Assembly: GCA_945870505.1 (NCBI GenBank)
Contig: CAMBSN010000026.1
Span: forward strand, 1-34,008
From: Candidatus Kuenenia stuttgartensis
GTDB taxonomy: Bacteria > Planctomycetota > Planctomycetia > Pirellulales > UBA1268
Direction of reading: 5' to 3'
Length of the DNA: 34,008 nucleotides
Of the stretch, positions 21,388 through 28,462 are shown piece by piece; the stretch's first letter is position 1; the number at the start of each line of letters is the position of its first letter. Made by a program: the position numbers and the translations under genes. Under the pieces are notes generated by a model. It searched no databases and was not told the origin of the DNA. It saw only the letters and a list, made by a program, of their open reading frames with translations.

Positions 21388-22607
21388 TCGGTGATCCCTT
21401 CGGCCTTGAGGTCGGCAGGTAGTTTCGGATCGACGATGCCCAGGGCGCCACGGCCCTGCTGCACGCGGTCGGCGGTGTCTGCCTTGATGCTCTCGGTGTC
21501 GGCCTCCCACCAGCGGCGGCGGACGGCGAGTTCTGGCTCCGCGAGCGGGCGGACCACCCGCATGCCCACGCCGAGTGCGGGCTCCTCGGTGTACCACCAG
21601 GGGCTCTTGGGAAGGTTGGGGTCGACATCCTTCCAATCGGGGTTTTCGCGGGTGCCGCCGGCGTCGCGGGAGCCGCGGCGGGCGGCGCTGCGGCACTGCG
21701 CGGCCTCGTCGTAGTAGGCGCCACCGCGAAGCAGCCGCGGATAGAGCTTCTGCGGCCAGGTGATCGAGTCGGCCACGCTCACCGGCTGCGGCAGCGCCGC
21801 CTGGCGGCCGTAACCCCCGGCCACGAGTTCGTCGACGCACCACTCGGCCACGTTGCCGTGCATGTCGTGGAGCCCCCAGGCGTTGGCAGCCTTGTGGCCG
21901 ACCGGATGCGGCGCCTCGCCGCAGTTGTCGGCGAACCAGGCCGCGTCGTCGAGGTCCTCGGCGTCGTCGCCGATGTTCCAGAGCGTCTGCGTACCGGCGC
22001 GGCAGGCGTATTCCCACTCGCTCTCGGCCGGCAGTCGGTAGAAGCGGCCCGTCAGGCCGCTCAGCCACTTGGTGTACTGTCGGGCGGCGAACTGGGTCAT
22101 CGTCACCGCCGGCAGCGCGTCGTCCTCGCCGTTGACGAACGTGGTCGTCGGGTCGTAGAGAGCCGAGGGTGCCGTGACGGCATCGGCCTGGTTGTCCGGG
22201 GTGACCGGGCGGATACCGGCCGACCGCATCGCCTTGAAGATCTCGAAGGCGGCCATGTACCGCTTGTACTCGGCCCAGGTGACCTCACACTTCCCGATCC
22301 AGCAGGGCGCGACCTGCACGTCGACCTGCGGGCCCTCGTTGCTGGACCGGTCGGCCTCTCCGTCGGGGCTCCCCATCCGGAATGTGCCGCCGGGGAGCGG
22401 AATCATCCGGAAGGTCACGGTCGTGCCGGGGATCGTCTCGTCGTAGGCGACCATCCAGCCACCGGGCACCTGCACCGCCGGACCGTCTCCGGACGGCTTG
22501 GCTTCACCCGGCACGAAGCCGTGGTCGGCGTGGAGCGGCAGGGCCACGACCACGATCAGGAAGGCGAGCGGCAGGCTGGCCAACAGACGGCGGGAATCGC
22601 TGTGCAT
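21384..22607 (-). CDS. Exported formylglycine-generating-enzyme-sulfatase-domain protein
   Basis: The 407-residue protein has a signal peptide (RLLASLPLAFLIVVVALPLHA) and then an FGE-sulfatase (SUMF1) fold: MIPLPGGTFRMGSPDGEADR, CEVTWAEYKRYM, LPAVTMTQFAARQYTKWLS, RLPAESEWEYACRAGT, DMHGNVAEWCVDEL, LLRGGAYYDEAAQCRSAARR and a final VGMRVVRPL. In true FGE a cysteine pair binds copper and oxidises sulfatase cysteines. Whether the right cysteines are present here cannot be judged by eye, and most exported planctomycete members have unknown function. It is the first gene of a four-gene operon; its stop overlaps the next start (ATGA). No sulfatase gene is near. The start is set by the signal peptide; no clear ribosome site is visible. 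Confidence 0.88.
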   Translation of the reverse strand: MHSDSRRLLASLPLAFLIVVVALPLHADHGFVPGEAKPSGDGPAVQVPGGWMVAYDETIPGTTVTFRMIPLPGGTFRMGSPDGEADRSSNEGPQVDVQVAPCWIGKCEVTWAEYKRYMAAFEIFKAMRSAGIRPVTPDNQADAVTAPSALYDPTTTFVNGEDDALPAVTMTQFAARQYTKWLSGLTGRFYRLPAESEWEYACRAGTQTLWNIGDDAEDLDDAAWFADNCGEAPHPVGHKAANAWGLHDMHGNVAEWCVDELVAGGYGRQAALPQPVSVADSITWPQKLYPRLLRGGAYYDEAAQCRSAARRGSRDAGGTRENPDWKDVDPNLPKSPWWYTEEPALGVGMRVVRPLAEPELAVRRRWWEADTESIKADTADRVQQGRGALGIVDPKLPADLKAEGITE

Positions 22608-22701
22608 GCGGGTGCATCCGGGGGGCAGGGACGGCGAGGCACGGAGACCGTAAAGTGTAGTCTTCCGATTCCAGTCCCGCACCCGCGGGGAGCATCAAGA
22701 C

Positions 22702-23241
22702 GTGTCCGCCTCCAAGCCCCCGAAGCCCACCTCGTCGTCGCCGAAAAGCTCGCCCAAGGGCAAGGCGGCGAAGACGGGGGACGACAAGCCCGCCGAGCGG
22801 GTCGTGGCCGAGAACCGCAAGGCCCGCCACGACTACGAGATCATCGACACCCTCGAGTGCGGCATCGCGCTGGTGGGCAGCGAGGTCAAGAGCCTCCGCG
22901 GGGGGAAGATGAGCCTCGACGAGGCCTACGGACGCGTGGACGGCAGCGAAGTCTGGCTGCTCGGCTGCGACATCCCGGAGTACGAGAAGGCCAACCAGCT
23001 CAACCACAAGCCGAAGCGGCCGCGGAAGCTCCTTCTCCACCGACGCGAGATCACGAAGTTCGCCGGCCACGCCTTCGAGAAGGGCCTCACGCTCGTCCCG
23101 CTCAAGGCCTACTTCAAGAACGGCCGCGTGAAGGTGCTGCTCGGTGTCGCCCGCGGCCGCAAGGCGCACGACAAGCGGCAGAAGCTCAAGGCCGATACGG
23201 CGAAGCGAGATATCGAGCAGGCCCTTCGCAGGCAACGCTGA
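22702..23241 (+). CDS. smpB: SsrA-binding protein SmpB
   Basis: The 179-residue protein carries the SmpB core: AENRKARHDYEIIDTLECGIALVGSEVKSLR, then LDEAYGRV and further on KRPRKLLLHRREI, LVPLKAYFKNGRVKVLLGVARGRKAHDKR. SmpB binds tmRNA and brings it to stalled ribosomes. GTG 22702 has GGGGAG about nine bases upstream. The first 33 residues are a Ser/Pro/Lys-rich extension not found in typical 150-160-residue SmpB proteins. The tail KADTAKRDIEQALRRQR, which enters the mRNA channel, is intact. The ssrA gene is not in the window. A hairpin terminator follows. Confidence 0.95.
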   Translation: MSASKPPKPTSSSPKSSPKGKAAKTGDDKPAERVVAENRKARHDYEIIDTLECGIALVGSEVKSLRGGKMSLDEAYGRVDGSEVWLLGCDIPEYEKANQLNHKPKRPRKLLLHRREITKFAGHAFEKGLTLVPLKAYFKNGRVKVLLGVARGRKAHDKRQKLKADTAKRDIEQALRRQR

Positions 23242-23246
23242 AAAGC

Positions 23247-23282
23247 CGACGCCCCCGGAGGCCAGGGCCTGCGGGGGCGTCG
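23247..23282. terminator. Bidirectional terminator between smpB and the 73-aa gene
   Basis: CGACGCCCCC (23247-23256) and GGGGGCGTCG (23273-23282) form a perfect 10-bp stem with a 16-base loop that can itself pair. It lies 5 bases after the smpB stop and is followed on the minus strand by GCTTTT. It therefore suits the convergent minus-strand gene best and may also serve smpB. Confidence 0.78.
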
Positions 23283-23330
23283 ATATCGTTGCGGTGGCGT
23301 GCGTCGCTGACGCGCGTGTGGCGCGACGGC

Positions 23331-23552
23331 TCAGTCGCCGGCACAGGCGCCCACGAGCGCGGATGACTCTGTGGAGTCTTCCGGGTGCCAGAGGGGCATG
23401 CCGCGCTGGATGCGCTCGGCGAGGATGTCGATCTTCTGCTTGGAACCGGCTGGGGCGGTGGTCGGAAAGAATTCCGACGTGCACTGCGGCTCGAAGTTTT
23501 CGTCGTGACCGTAGAGTTCGATGATTTCGAAGACGTTGCGGATCCGGGCCAT
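23331..23552 (-). CDS. Small conserved protein of unknown function (73 aa)
   Basis: The 73-residue protein reads MARIRNVFEIIELYGHDENF, then CTSEFFPTTAPAGSKQKIDILAERIQRG and a PLWHPEDST motif. I believe near-identical small proteins are common in planctomycetes, but I know no function. It has no signal peptide. AGGAG lies about 14 bases before ATG 23552. A good promoter stands 220 bases upstream and a hairpin terminator lies downstream, so it is probably a single-gene unit. The HPED segment could be a metal-binding or interaction motif; this is only a guess. Confidence 0.78.
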   Translation of the reverse strand: MARIRNVFEIIELYGHDENFEPQCTSEFFPTTAPAGSKQKIDILAERIQRGMPLWHPEDSTESSALVGACAGD

Positions 23553-23778
23553 TGGTTCGAAACCACTCCTTGTGGATGCGAGTCCTGTCGACGTCCATCA
23601 GGCAGACGGAACAGCCCGCTGGCCCTGGACGCCATGCTCCCGTGTGGTTGACGCTGGCCTTCCAAAGCGATGCCACGAGCCTGCCGGAAGGCAGACCGCG
23701 AGGAACCGTTATCAGGCGACCCGCGGGCGGGACGGCGGAAGTGCCGTAGCGGGCGCGACGAGCGACGGGAACTTCGAC
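23553..23778 (-). other. Long untranslated leader of the 73-aa gene
   Basis: About 220 bases separate the predicted start of transcription (near 23772) from ATG 23552. I see no known riboswitch core and no convincing small gene. CTTCCGGCAGG and other GC-rich stretches could fold, but no single strong hairpin stands out. Confidence 0.4.
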
Positions 23779-23806
23779 ATTATGGACCCGGCCACACGCG
23801 AGTCAA
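23779..23806 (-). promoter_or_regulatory. Sigma-70-type promoter for the 73-aa gene
   Basis: Read on the minus strand, TTGACT (23806-23801) is followed after 16 bases by CATAAT (23784-23779). Both boxes are one base from consensus. The promoter lies just downstream of the terminator of the preceding minus-strand operon, so it separates the two transcription units well. Confidence 0.7.
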
Positions 23807-23846
23807 ACATTTGGATCGCGGGTGAAAGAATGCGGAAAAGCCGCGG

Positions 23847-23865
23847 AAAAAACCGGCCAAGCCGG
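23847..23865 (-). terminator. Rho-independent terminator of the lipoprotein operon
   Basis: On the minus strand, CCGGC-TTG-GCCGG is followed directly by six T (plus-strand A run 23847-23852). It lies about 27 bases after the lipoprotein stop. The stem is only five pairs, but it is all GC. Confidence 0.8.
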
Positions 23866-23891
23866 AGGGTTTCGCCATCCGTCGCGGTCGT

Positions 23892-24425
23892 TCACTGTCC
23901 GGGAGGGCCGGGCGGCAGCACGATCTCCACGTCGGTCGGTGGCGGGGGGGTCGAACTGTTCGCCGCAGGCTTCGCGGTGGGATCAAACTTCGGCGTGTCG
24001 GTGCCCATGCGGGACTCGAGGTCAGCCGTGAGGGAGATCTTCTCGCCAGCGGCCGGTCGGAGTTCCAGCATGGTCACCCCCCATTCGCCCTTCGTCTTCT
24101 TGCCCTCAACGGCGATCGCTCCCTTGCCCTTGGAGCCCGACGCGTCGAACTGCAGCGCCGCGATGCCATCGGTCTCATTGGCCGTCCCTCGGACCGCCGT
24201 CCCGCAGGTGACCGGGCTGCCGAGGGCCTCGGCGACGCGAGCGTTGCCCCGCACTTCCTCCATCGCCTCCTTCACGAGTGGATGCTGCGAGAGCGGTCGA
24301 CAGCCCGTCACGGCCAGCAGCACAAGCAGGCCAGCCATGGCAGGCATGGCTGGCATGGCTGGCATGGCTGGCATGAGGTTTGCGGTGCGGGAGCGGGGAG
24401 CGTGGGACGGCGAGGCATGGAGCAT
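23892..24425 (-). CDS. Coa1-like (cytochrome oxidase assembly factor 1 family) lipoprotein
   Basis: The 177-residue protein has an N-region, a hydrophobic core MAGLLVLLAV and a lipobox ending VTGC at about residue 41, so it is probably a lipoprotein. The mature part resembles the Coa1/Tim21-like fold seen in bacterial Coa1-family proteins: HPLVKEAMEEVRGNARVAEALGSPV, then FDASGSKGKGAIAVEGKKTKGEWGVTMLELRP. The end is Pro/Ser/Thr-rich. In mitochondria Coa1 helps assemble cytochrome oxidase; bacterial roles are unknown. A 9-nt tandem repeat codes for PAMPAMPAMPAM just before the core, so the true start (ATG 24425 or one of the ATGs in the repeat) is uncertain. A terminator follows. Confidence 0.72.
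   Translation of the reverse strand: MLHASPSHAPRSRTANLMPAMPAMPAMPAMAGLLVLLAVTGCRPLSQHPLVKEAMEEVRGNARVAEALGSPVTCGTAVRGTANETDGIAALQFDASGSKGKGAIAVEGKKTKGEWGVTMLELRPAAGEKISLTADLESRMGTDTPKFDPTAKPAANSSTPPPPTDVEIVLPPGPPGQ
24334..24375 (-). repeat. 9-nt tandem repeat in the lipoprotein signal region
   Basis: GGCATGGCT is repeated three times exactly (24343-24369), with a degenerate copy before it and a partial one after. It encodes PAM units upstream of the lipoprotein hydrophobic core. Each unit contains an in-frame ATG, so copy-number change keeps the frame and alters the number of possible start codons. Confidence 0.9.
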
Positions 24426-24490
24426 GGGAAAGTCCCCGGGGAACGAGTTACAGATCGGATAAACGGGCTCGTTCGACCGCAGGCCAGCGG

Positions 24491-25093
24491 TCAGCCCTTC
24501 GTGTCGTGGGCCCGGCACCATGCGATCTTCTCGGCGGTCGTCGTTGGGAGGGCGCCGCCTGCAGCCTTCTTGGCCGCCGCCTTGAGTGGAGCGGGGGCGG
24601 CGGCTGGGGCCGGTTCCTCGGTCGCCGGTTCTGCCGGCACCGCGGCAGCGGCTTTCGCTGCACGGGCTTGGGCCAGGATCTCGGCGGTCGAGAGTTTGCC
24701 ACCGGCTGCTGGCTTGGCGTCGCCAGCGGCCTTGGGGGCCGCCGCCTTGCCGCGAGCTGCGGCGAGGATGTCGGCGGTGGAAGCCTTCTTCGCAGCAGCA
24801 GGCTTGGCCGCTTCCTTGGCCGGAGCCGCCTTCGCTGCGGGCTTCGCCGACTTCTCCTTCGGCTCAGCGGGCTTCGGCAGCGGCTTGGGCACCATCTTCA
24901 AGCACGACGGATCAATGTCGTACCAGGCGACGTTGTTGTATTGGTCGAACTCGACCAGGCAGCGGCCGTTCATATTGACCGTCTTCACCTGGCCCGTTGC
25001 CCGAGCAAACCGCGAGAGTTCGGGGGCAGGCGAATCGATCACGACGTACTTGTCGGTCCATTCCGCCTTGAGTCGCTCGATGACGTCGAACAT
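24491..25093 (-). CDS. Conserved protein with a KOW-like N-terminal domain and Ala/Lys/Pro-rich repeats
   Basis: The 200-residue protein starts MFDVIERLKAEWTDKYVVID and continues with GQVKTVNMNGRCLVEFDQYNNVAWYDIDPSCLKMV, a small beta-rich domain that looks SH3/KOW-like. From residue 78 it is low-complexity, rich in Ala, Lys and Pro. Three related short helices are set in it: TADILAAARGK, TAEILAQARAAK and TAEKIAWCRAHD. These may be short binding helices on a flexible tail. I do not know a named function. ATG 25093 is chosen because the conserved part starts there; ATG 25138 is possible. It lies between two other minus-strand genes of unknown or uncertain role. Confidence 0.75.
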   Translation of the reverse strand: MFDVIERLKAEWTDKYVVIDSPAPELSRFARATGQVKTVNMNGRCLVEFDQYNNVAWYDIDPSCLKMVPKPLPKPAEPKEKSAKPAAKAAPAKEAAKPAAAKKASTADILAAARGKAAAPKAAGDAKPAAGGKLSTAEILAQARAAKAAAAVPAEPATEEPAPAAAPAPLKAAAKKAAGGALPTTTAEKIAWCRAHDTKG

Positions 25094-25188
25094 GGGCTGT
25101 CGCGGTCGGAAATAGGGTGGACGGGGTGGCGGAGCCATGAATGTGATCGATGGCCCGGGGGATCGCAAGATGCGGCCGCGACCGGCCG

Positions 25189-25740
25189 TCAACGGCCCCG
25201 GCCGCCGGCCGCCGGGGGCACCGCTCGGATGCCGGCGGGGCCCACGACGTACGACCAGCAGACCGTGGCCGGAACGCCGTCGCCGGGCTTTGGCGCAGTC
25301 ACCAGCACGGCCTCGCCCGCCATGTCGTACGTCGATCCGAGCCACACTGGCGGCTCCTTGATCCGGCAAGCGATCTCGAAGAGCAGCACGTCAGGTTCAG
25401 CGGGGTGGGGGGAGATGCTCGCCGAGTAGTGCGACCGGCCGGCCAGTCCGACGGCGAGGATCGCGGGGCCGTTCGGGGTTTCGAGCGTGGAGAGTTCCAC
25501 GAGTGGCGGCGAGGCTGGCCACGACCCATCGCGGCCGCCGGCGGTGTGTTCCAACGAGATGGCCAGAGGTATGCCGTCGATGCTGACGCTATGCCGCCAG
25601 CGGTCGCCGTGCCAGTCGAAGACCACGCGGGTTCGCCCAGCCGACAGGGCGACCGGCGGCCGGGACCGCGGGGCGGGGGGATCGGAGGCAGGCGGTTCGC
25701 AGTCGGCGGGTGGAGAGGTCATGATGGCGGGCATCAGCAT
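25189..25740 (-). CDS. Conserved protein of unknown function
   Basis: The product, about 183 residues, has a Pro/Ser-rich start and then a beta-rich core: VVFDWHGDRWRHSVSIDGIPL, then DGSWPASPPLVELS, AILAVGLAGRSHYSASISP, and VLLFEIACRIKEPPVWLGSTYD. I recall similar proteins in planctomycetes and know no function. It has no signal peptide or membrane segment. The start could be at ATG 25740, 25734 or 25722; none has a clear ribosome site. It is divergent from the histidine kinase (45 bases) and 95 bases upstream of the KOW-like gene. Confidence 0.65.
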   Translation of the reverse strand: MLMPAIMTSPPADCEPPASDPPAPRSRPPVALSAGRTRVVFDWHGDRWRHSVSIDGIPLAISLEHTAGGRDGSWPASPPLVELSTLETPNGPAILAVGLAGRSHYSASISPHPAEPDVLLFEIACRIKEPPVWLGSTYDMAGEAVLVTAPKPGDGVPATVCWSYVVGPAGIRAVPPAAGGRGR

Positions 25741-25785
25741 ACGGCAGCCGCGGCCGCCCCGCGCCGACCGCCTGGAAACCGGCTC

Positions 25786-26712
25786 ATGGAACCGCGTCGC
25801 TCGTTCGGCTGGCCGATCCTCCTCGGTGTGGTGCTGATCGCGGCGTTGATCGCGCTGACGGTGGGCTGGGTGCTCGTCAGCATCGCTGCGGCCCTCGGCT
25901 CGCAAAACGCAGCCTTTTACTGGGCGGTTCTCGGTGTTGGGGTGGCGCTCCTCGTGGTCGTGCTCGCGGGGGTGATCGTCTACCTCGCGCTCACGGTGAA
26001 GGCGATCGCGCTCTCGCAGCGGCAGAGCAACTTCATCGACAGCGTGACCCACGAACTGAAGAGTCCGCTGGCGTCGCTCAAACTCTCGCTGCAGACGCTG
26101 ACCCGCCGGGCCGTGCCGGCCGAGCAGCAGGCTGACTTTCACCGGATCATGCTCCAGGACGTGGAGCGGCTCGACACGCTCATCGACCACCTGCTCGACG
26201 CCGCCAAGACGCTCCAGCGGCGGCCGCAGGCGGGAGGCGATGCGGCCGACGTCGAGACCGTGTTCGGCAACGTCTGCTCCGCCGTCGTGCAGCGGCACGG
26301 CGTGGCCGCCGACGCGATCACCGTCGAAGCCGCGGCAGACGGGCCGTTTGTGGTTGCGGGCCGAACCGCCGACGTCGAGATCGTGATCCGAAATTTGCTC
26401 GACAACGCGGTGAAGTACTCGCTTCCCGATCCACGGGTCGCAGTCACGATCAGCCGCACGAACGCCGGCCGGGTGCGGATCGCCGTGGCCGACAATGGCC
26501 CGGGCATTCCGATCCCGCTTCGCCCGCTGATCTTTCGCCGCTTCCACCGCCTCGGCAGCGAACTGGAGCGGTCGACGCCGGGCACCGGCCTGGGGCTGTT
26601 TCTCGTGAAGTCGCTCGTGCGGCAGATGCGGGGCAAGGTGCTCGTCCGCGGCCGTCAGCCGCCACCGGGCACGGTCTTCGAGGTGGAGTTGCCGGCGGCG
26701 CCTCCCGCGTGA
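25786..26712 (+). CDS. Membrane sensor histidine kinase
   Basis: The 308-residue protein has two membrane helices (about 10-36 and 45-70) separated by fewer than ten residues, so there is almost no external sensor domain. The H-box is FIDSVTHELKSPLASLKLSL with His89. The ATPase domain shows the N-box IRNLLDNAVKYS, G1 VADNGPGIP, F-box IFRRFHR and G2 GTGLGLFLVKSL. It is an HPK1-type kinase likely to sense membrane or internal signals. No response regulator is next to it; an OmpR-type regulator lies 4 kb away at 30802-31554 and could be its partner. It is divergent from an unknown gene and 74 bases upstream of purH. Confidence 0.93.
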   Translation: MEPRRSFGWPILLGVVLIAALIALTVGWVLVSIAAALGSQNAAFYWAVLGVGVALLVVVLAGVIVYLALTVKAIALSQRQSNFIDSVTHELKSPLASLKLSLQTLTRRAVPAEQQADFHRIMLQDVERLDTLIDHLLDAAKTLQRRPQAGGDAADVETVFGNVCSAVVQRHGVAADAITVEAAADGPFVVAGRTADVEIVIRNLLDNAVKYSLPDPRVAVTISRTNAGRVRIAVADNGPGIPIPLRPLIFRRFHRLGSELERSTPGTGLGLFLVKSLVRQMRGKVLVRGRQPPPGTVFEVELPAAPPA

Positions 26713-26786
26713 ACCACGCCCGGCGGCTTCGGCGTGGAGAAGCACAGCGGTCTTTTCAGTGTCCGTGCCGCTGATCTAATCGGGCC

Positions 26787-28439
26787 ATGCACACGACCCA
26801 CTCCTCCCCCACGACGCCGACCGTCGACGTCGTTCCGATCCGCCGCGTCCTTGTCAGCGTGTTCGACAAGTCGGGCCTCGACCGGCTCGCCGTGGCGCTC
26901 AAGGCCGCGGGCGTGCGCGTCGCCAGCACCGGAGGCACCGCGACGGCGCTGGCCAAACTCGGCGTCACGGTGGACGACGTTTCGGCGATCACGGGCTTTC
27001 CCGAGGTGCTTGACGGCCGCGTGAAGACGCTTCACCCAAACATCTTCGCCGGCATCCTCGCCCGCGGCGATCGGCCCGACGACCTCGATGTGCTCGCCGA
27101 GCACGGCATCGAGCGGTTCGACGCGGTGATCGTCAATCTCTACGACTTCCAGAGCGTGATCGCGAAGCCCGATGGCACGCCGGCCCAGGCGATCGAACTC
27201 ATCGACATCGGTGGTCCGAGCCTCGTGCGGGCGGCTGCCAAGAACCACGCCTTCACGAGCATCGTCACGAGCCCCGCCCAATACGAATCCTTCATTGCGG
27301 CGGTCGCCCGAGGCGGCACAACGCTTGCGGAGCGGCGGCAACTCGCCGCCGCGGCCTTCGAGCACACCGCGAGTTACGACGCCGTGATCGCCCGGTGGAT
27401 GGCCCGGCACGCAGGCCTCGTCGCGGAGCCGTCGGCTGCCGCGCCGCCGGCCGAACTCGCCGCTGAACTACCGCTGCCGGCGCGGGTGACCCTCGAACTC
27501 GAGCAGCGGCTGCCACTCCGCTACGGCGAGAACCCGCACCAGTCGGCGGCGATGTATGCCCCGGTGGGCACGCACCTCGGGCTCACCGGCCTCAAGCAGC
27601 TCTGCGGCAAGGAACTCTCCTACAACAACCTCCTCGACCTCGACGGGGCGACGCGGCTCGCGGGGCTCATCCAGGATCCCGCGGCCGTGGTCGTCAAGCA
27701 CACCAATCCTTGCGGCGCTGCCTCCGACGGCACTGCGGCCGGAGCCCTCGCGGCCGCGATGGCGGCCGACCCCACGAGTGCCTTCGGGTCGATCGTTGCT
27801 GTCAACCGCGTCTTTGACCGCGACTGTGCCGAGGTGCTCTGTGCTCCGGGGCTGTTCGTGGAGGTGGTAGCGGCTCCTGCCTTCGCGAAGGAGGCGGTTG
27901 AGATGCTCACCACGCGGCCCACGTGGAAGGCCAGCGTGCGGCTGGTGGAAGTGCCTGCCGGCGACCCGTGGGAGGCGACGGCAGGGCTCGAACTGCGAAG
28001 CGTGGCCGGCGCCCTGCTCGCCCAGCGTCCCGATGACGAGTGCGATGATCCGGCGACCTGGCGGGTGGTGACAAAGGCAGCCCCGCCGGCTGCCCTCATG
28101 CAGGATCTCGACTTCGCCTTCACGCTCGTCCGCCGGCTGACAAGCAACGCCATCGCGGTCTGTCATGGCACGAGCCTCGCGGGTGCCGGCATCGGCCAGA
28201 CGAGTCGCGTTGATGCCGTGCGGATCGCGCTGGAGAAGGCCGGGGCGAAGGCCCGAGGCGGCGTACTCGCGTCCGATGCCTTCTTTCCGTTTCCCGACTC
28301 GATCGACCTGATCGCGAAGGCGGGGATCGCGGCGATCGTGCAGCCCGGTGGATCGAAGCGGGATCCCGAGGTAATCGCCGCCGCCGATGCGGCGGGTATC
28401 CCGATGGTGTTCACTGCCCGGCGGCATTTCCGGCACTGA
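26787..28439 (+). CDS. purH: Bifunctional AICAR formyltransferase / IMP cyclohydrolase PurH
   Basis: The 550-residue protein has both PurH domains. The IMP cyclohydrolase (MGS-like) part has RVLVSVFDKSGLDRLA, STGGTATAL and DGRVKTLHPNIFAGIL. The formyltransferase part has LRYGENPHQSAAMY, KELSYNNLLDLDGA and KHTNPCG at residues 304-310, then SDAFFPFPDSID and QPGGSKRD near the end. It performs the last two steps of IMP synthesis. The length is slightly above the usual 510-530 because of an N-terminal extension and an Ala-rich insert near residue 215. Other pur genes are absent. Confidence 0.96.
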   Translation: MHTTHSSPTTPTVDVVPIRRVLVSVFDKSGLDRLAVALKAAGVRVASTGGTATALAKLGVTVDDVSAITGFPEVLDGRVKTLHPNIFAGILARGDRPDDLDVLAEHGIERFDAVIVNLYDFQSVIAKPDGTPAQAIELIDIGGPSLVRAAAKNHAFTSIVTSPAQYESFIAAVARGGTTLAERRQLAAAAFEHTASYDAVIARWMARHAGLVAEPSAAAPPAELAAELPLPARVTLELEQRLPLRYGENPHQSAAMYAPVGTHLGLTGLKQLCGKELSYNNLLDLDGATRLAGLIQDPAAVVVKHTNPCGAASDGTAAGALAAAMAADPTSAFGSIVAVNRVFDRDCAEVLCAPGLFVEVVAAPAFAKEAVEMLTTRPTWKASVRLVEVPAGDPWEATAGLELRSVAGALLAQRPDDECDDPATWRVVTKAAPPAALMQDLDFAFTLVRRLTSNAIAVCHGTSLAGAGIGQTSRVDAVRIALEKAGAKARGGVLASDAFFPFPDSIDLIAKAGIAAIVQPGGSKRDPEVIAAADAAGIPMVFTARRHFRH

Positions 28440-28462
28440 ATCGCGTTTGTCGACGGATTTCC

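Noticed and set aside
23504-23676. Extended start for the 73-aa gene or another gene in its leader
   Set aside because: The frames upstream have no ribosome site and no conserved look. A promoter lies just beyond, which suits an untranslated leader.
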